From: Chitinophagaceae bacterium
GTDB lineage: Bacteria > Bacteroidota > Bacteroidia > Chitinophagales > Chitinophagaceae
Length of the DNA: 15,968 nucleotides
NCBI GenBank assembly: GCA_016786525.1
Contig: JAEUVW010000281.1
Location: forward strand, 1 to 15,968
Reading direction: 5' to 3'
Positions 14,615 to 15,968 of the stretch are shown piece by piece (position 1 is the first letter of the stretch; each line of letters starts with the position of its first letter). The notes below the pieces were generated by a model that ran no database searches, was not told the DNA's origin, and saw only the letters and a program-made list of their open reading frames with translations. A program made the translations under genes and the position numbers.

Positions 14615-15301
14615 ATGACTAAAGCAAAAGTATTGCTGGTGGAAGATGATGCTTCCCTGGCCTTTATACTCAAAGACAATCTCGAAGAAAACAGCTACGA
14701 GGTTACCTACTGCGTAGATGGAGAGACGGGCTGGCAGCAGTTTATGCGCAACACGTTTGATATTTGCCTGCTGGATGTGATGTTGCCCAAAAAAGACGGT
14801 CTTACCCTGGCGGCCCAGATCCGGAAAAAAAATGAGTCTATACCCATATTGATGCTCACCGCGCTGGGCTCAGACGAATCCAAGATATCCGGCTTTCAAA
14901 AAGGAGTGGACGATTATATTACCAAACCCTTCAACATGCAGGAGCTGTTGTTGCGCATGGAAGTATTCCTGAAGCGTACCCAGAAAAAGCAGGGCGAAAT
15001 GACGGAACCGGTGATGATCGGCCAGCTGGCCTTTGATTTTAAAAACCTGGAACTCAAGACACCGGAAAGCGTCATCCAGTTGACGCAGCGGGAAGCGGAA
15101 CTGTTCAAATATTTTTACCAGAACGCCAATACGGTACTGAAAAGGGAAGACATCCTGACCAAGATCTGGGGCAAAGACGATTATTTCCTGGGCCGCAGCA
15201 TGGATGTATTCATTACCAAACTCAGGAAATACATCAAGGGGCAGGAAGGAGTAGAGATTCAGACCATTCATGGCGTAGGGTTCAAAATGGTGGTCAATTA
15301 G
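14615..15301 (+). CDS. OmpR/PhoB-family response regulator
   Basis: The 228-residue DNA-binding regulator is the partner of the preceding kinase. An upstream GTG at 14591 overlaps the kinase stop; ATG 14615 is preferred because the receiver fold starts at once (KAKVLLVEDD). The receiver has the acidic pocket Glu10/Asp11/Asp12, the phosphorylated Asp54 in LLDVMLPKKDG, Thr82 in MLTALG and Lys104 in YITKPF. The C-terminal winged helix (about 135-228) has the typical LTQREAELFKYF, then a region around REDILTKIWG and the recognition helix GRSMDVFITKLRKYIKG, ending IQTIHGVGFKMVVN. It acts as a transcription factor in the cytoplasm, and its targets are unknown. The neighbouring OmpA-type gene has its own promoter box and is a possible target, but no operator is visible. 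Confidence 0.95.
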   Translation: MTKAKVLLVEDDASLAFILKDNLEENSYEVTYCVDGETGWQQFMRNTFDICLLDVMLPKKDGLTLAAQIRKKNESIPILMLTALGSDESKISGFQKGVDDYITKPFNMQELLLRMEVFLKRTQKKQGEMTEPVMIGQLAFDFKNLELKTPESVIQLTQREAELFKYFYQNANTVLKREDILTKIWGKDDYFLGRSMDVFITKLRKYIKGQEGVEIQTIHGVGFKMVVN

Positions 15302-15302
15302 T

Positions 15303-15310
15303 TATTTTTG
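15303..15310 (+). promoter_or_regulatory. Bacteroidota -7 box (TATTTTTG) for the OmpA-domain gene
   Basis: TATTTTTG is an exact TAnnTTTG match. It begins just after the response-regulator stop and lies 20 nt before ATG 15331. The -33 element is not clear, so the call rests on the -7 box and its position. Confidence 0.4.
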
Positions 15311-15330
15311 CACGGAAAAACATATCCGAA

Positions 15331-15846
15331 ATGAATCCCAAGAAACTCCTGTTGATTATTGTAGTCTTGTTTTCGGCCCAAATGGTTGCCTCTTCCTGCG
15401 GCACACCGAAAACCAAACACGCCTACATGCGTAAGACCTATAAAAAGCTGAAACGCAGCCTGAAATCCTCAGCCCATGTATCGCAGCTGAACGACACGGT
15501 CAAAGTCATCTTCCCCAGCAACCTGATGTTTGACTTCAACAGTGCATCCATCAGCGGGACCATCATACCCAAGATGCAACGCTTTGCCACTGCCCTGAAT
15601 AAATTTGACCGAACGGCCATACTGGTCAACGGCCATACCGACAACAAAGGCGCAGAGCACTATAATAATGAATTGTCGTCGCGGCGCGCAGATTCCGCCA
15701 AGATCGTCCTTTCGCAATTTAAGGTGCAGCCCGAGCGGATCAATACCTGGGGAATGGGTATGCGGCACCCTGTAGCCAGCAACGAAACAGAAGAAGGCCG
15801 CGCCCTGAACCGCCGTGTAGAATTTGTGATCCTGTATAAGGAATAA
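15331..15846 (+). CDS. OmpA-family outer-membrane lipoprotein (peptidoglycan binding)
   Basis: The protein has 171 residues. The N-terminus MNPKKLLLIIVVLFSAQMVASSC is a lipoprotein signal with Cys23 as lipidated residue, followed by a basic region (KTYKKLKRSLKSS). The OmpA C-terminal domain covers about 55-170. It includes FDFNSASI, the signature VNGHTDNKGAEHYNNELSSRRADSA with Asp104 and Arg119 as the probable diaminopimelate-contacting residues, and the ending NRRVEFVI. It anchors the outer membrane to peptidoglycan, as Pal-type lipoproteins do. It lacks a beta-barrel and is near Pal in size, although Pal itself usually sits with the Tol genes, which are absent here. It is 29 nt after the response regulator and has its own candidate promoter. 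Confidence 0.92.
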   Translation: MNPKKLLLIIVVLFSAQMVASSCGTPKTKHAYMRKTYKKLKRSLKSSAHVSQLNDTVKVIFPSNLMFDFNSASISGTIIPKMQRFATALNKFDRTAILVNGHTDNKGAEHYNNELSSRRADSAKIVLSQFKVQPERINTWGMGMRHPVASNETEEGRALNRRVEFVILYKE

Positions 15847-15850
15847 TTAC

Positions 15851-15881
15851 AAAAAAATAGCTGCCCGGTTTCCGGGCAGCT
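15851..15881 (-). terminator. Strong intrinsic terminator for a minus-strand gene from the right
   Basis: A perfect 10-bp stem (AGCTGCCCGG, 15859-15868, with CCGGGCAGCT, 15872-15881) and TTT loop are followed on the minus strand by a tract of seven Ts (A tract 15851-15857). On the plus strand no T tract follows, so it mainly stops minus-strand transcripts. The stem could still protect the 3' end of the OmpA-gene transcript. Confidence 0.85.
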
Positions 15882-15902
15882 GCAGATCAGTCGGCAGCTT
15901 TA

Positions 15903-15968
15903 TTAAACTACAAATGAGGCAGCAGTGCTTTGTCCGAAAAACCGTTTATTGGCATCAGCATTCTGTTT
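15903..15968 (-). CDS. Probable 3' end of a minus-strand gene running off the right edge
   Basis: Two frames are open from the right edge. One ends at a TAG at 15908-15910 and reads NRMLMPINGFSDKALLPHL. The other ends at a TAA at 15903-15905 and reads KQNADANKRFFGQSTAASFV plus one more V. I cannot choose between them, and the product is unknown. The support is the strong minus-strand terminator just beyond (15851-15881), which implies transcription arriving from the right. It could also be untranslated sequence. Confidence 0.3.
   Translation of the reverse strand, partial: KQNADANKRFFGQSTAASFVV

Overview
The window looks like a chromosomal segment from a Bacteroidota bacterium, probably of the Chitinophagales/Sphingobacteriales type. 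The signs are a T9SS type A sorting domain, TAnnTTTG-type promoter boxes, many small lipoproteins, a single-chain alpha-beta 2-oxo acid dehydrogenase E1, a TRL-family lipoprotein and an intergenic array of degenerate octamers. Placement below phylum is inference. Base composition is fairly even, and I see no integrase, transposase, phage module, tRNA, rRNA or CRISPR array. It reads as core and envelope genome rather than an accessory island.

Left region (1-2290, + strand): the 3' end of a secreted or structural protein, a very small T9SS-sorted protein, and a fibre-like protein with a C-terminal peptidase S74 self-cleaving chaperone. All three are closely spaced and end at a clear intrinsic terminator (2175-2209). 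A perfect 15-bp-arm palindrome with a degenerate partial copy follows. Next come the fused E1 gene (2355-4334) and phosphatidylserine synthase (4426-5193).

Middle region (5194-7173): a 320-bp gene-free stretch built from about two dozen ATT-anchored octamers and a 120-bp-spaced duplication. It is followed on the minus strand by two adjacent lipoproteins of unknown function, an intrinsic terminator, and a TRL-family lipoprotein. The TRL gene has a strong Bacteroidota-consensus promoter and a leader of about 150 nt that contains a 31-codon ORF.

Right-middle region (7174-11275, minus strand): a tight run transcribed kdsD, then M3 oligoendopeptidase, then radA. It links Kdo precursor synthesis, peptide turnover and recombination repair by position only. 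A small + strand lipoprotein (11388-11603) and a minus-strand DUF3108 secreted protein (11721-12512) follow.

Right region (12735-15968, + strand): ruvC with an apparent TTG start, then a sensor histidine kinase (6-nt gap) and an OmpR-type response regulator (11-nt gap), probably one operon. An OmpA-domain lipoprotein with its own promoter box comes next. At the right edge a strong minus-strand terminator implies a gene entering from beyond the window.

Most genes are recognisable housekeeping or envelope genes. The unexplained parts are the octamer array, the palindrome, the TRL leader, a dyad upstream of the DUF3108 gene, and the small lipoproteins without recognised families.
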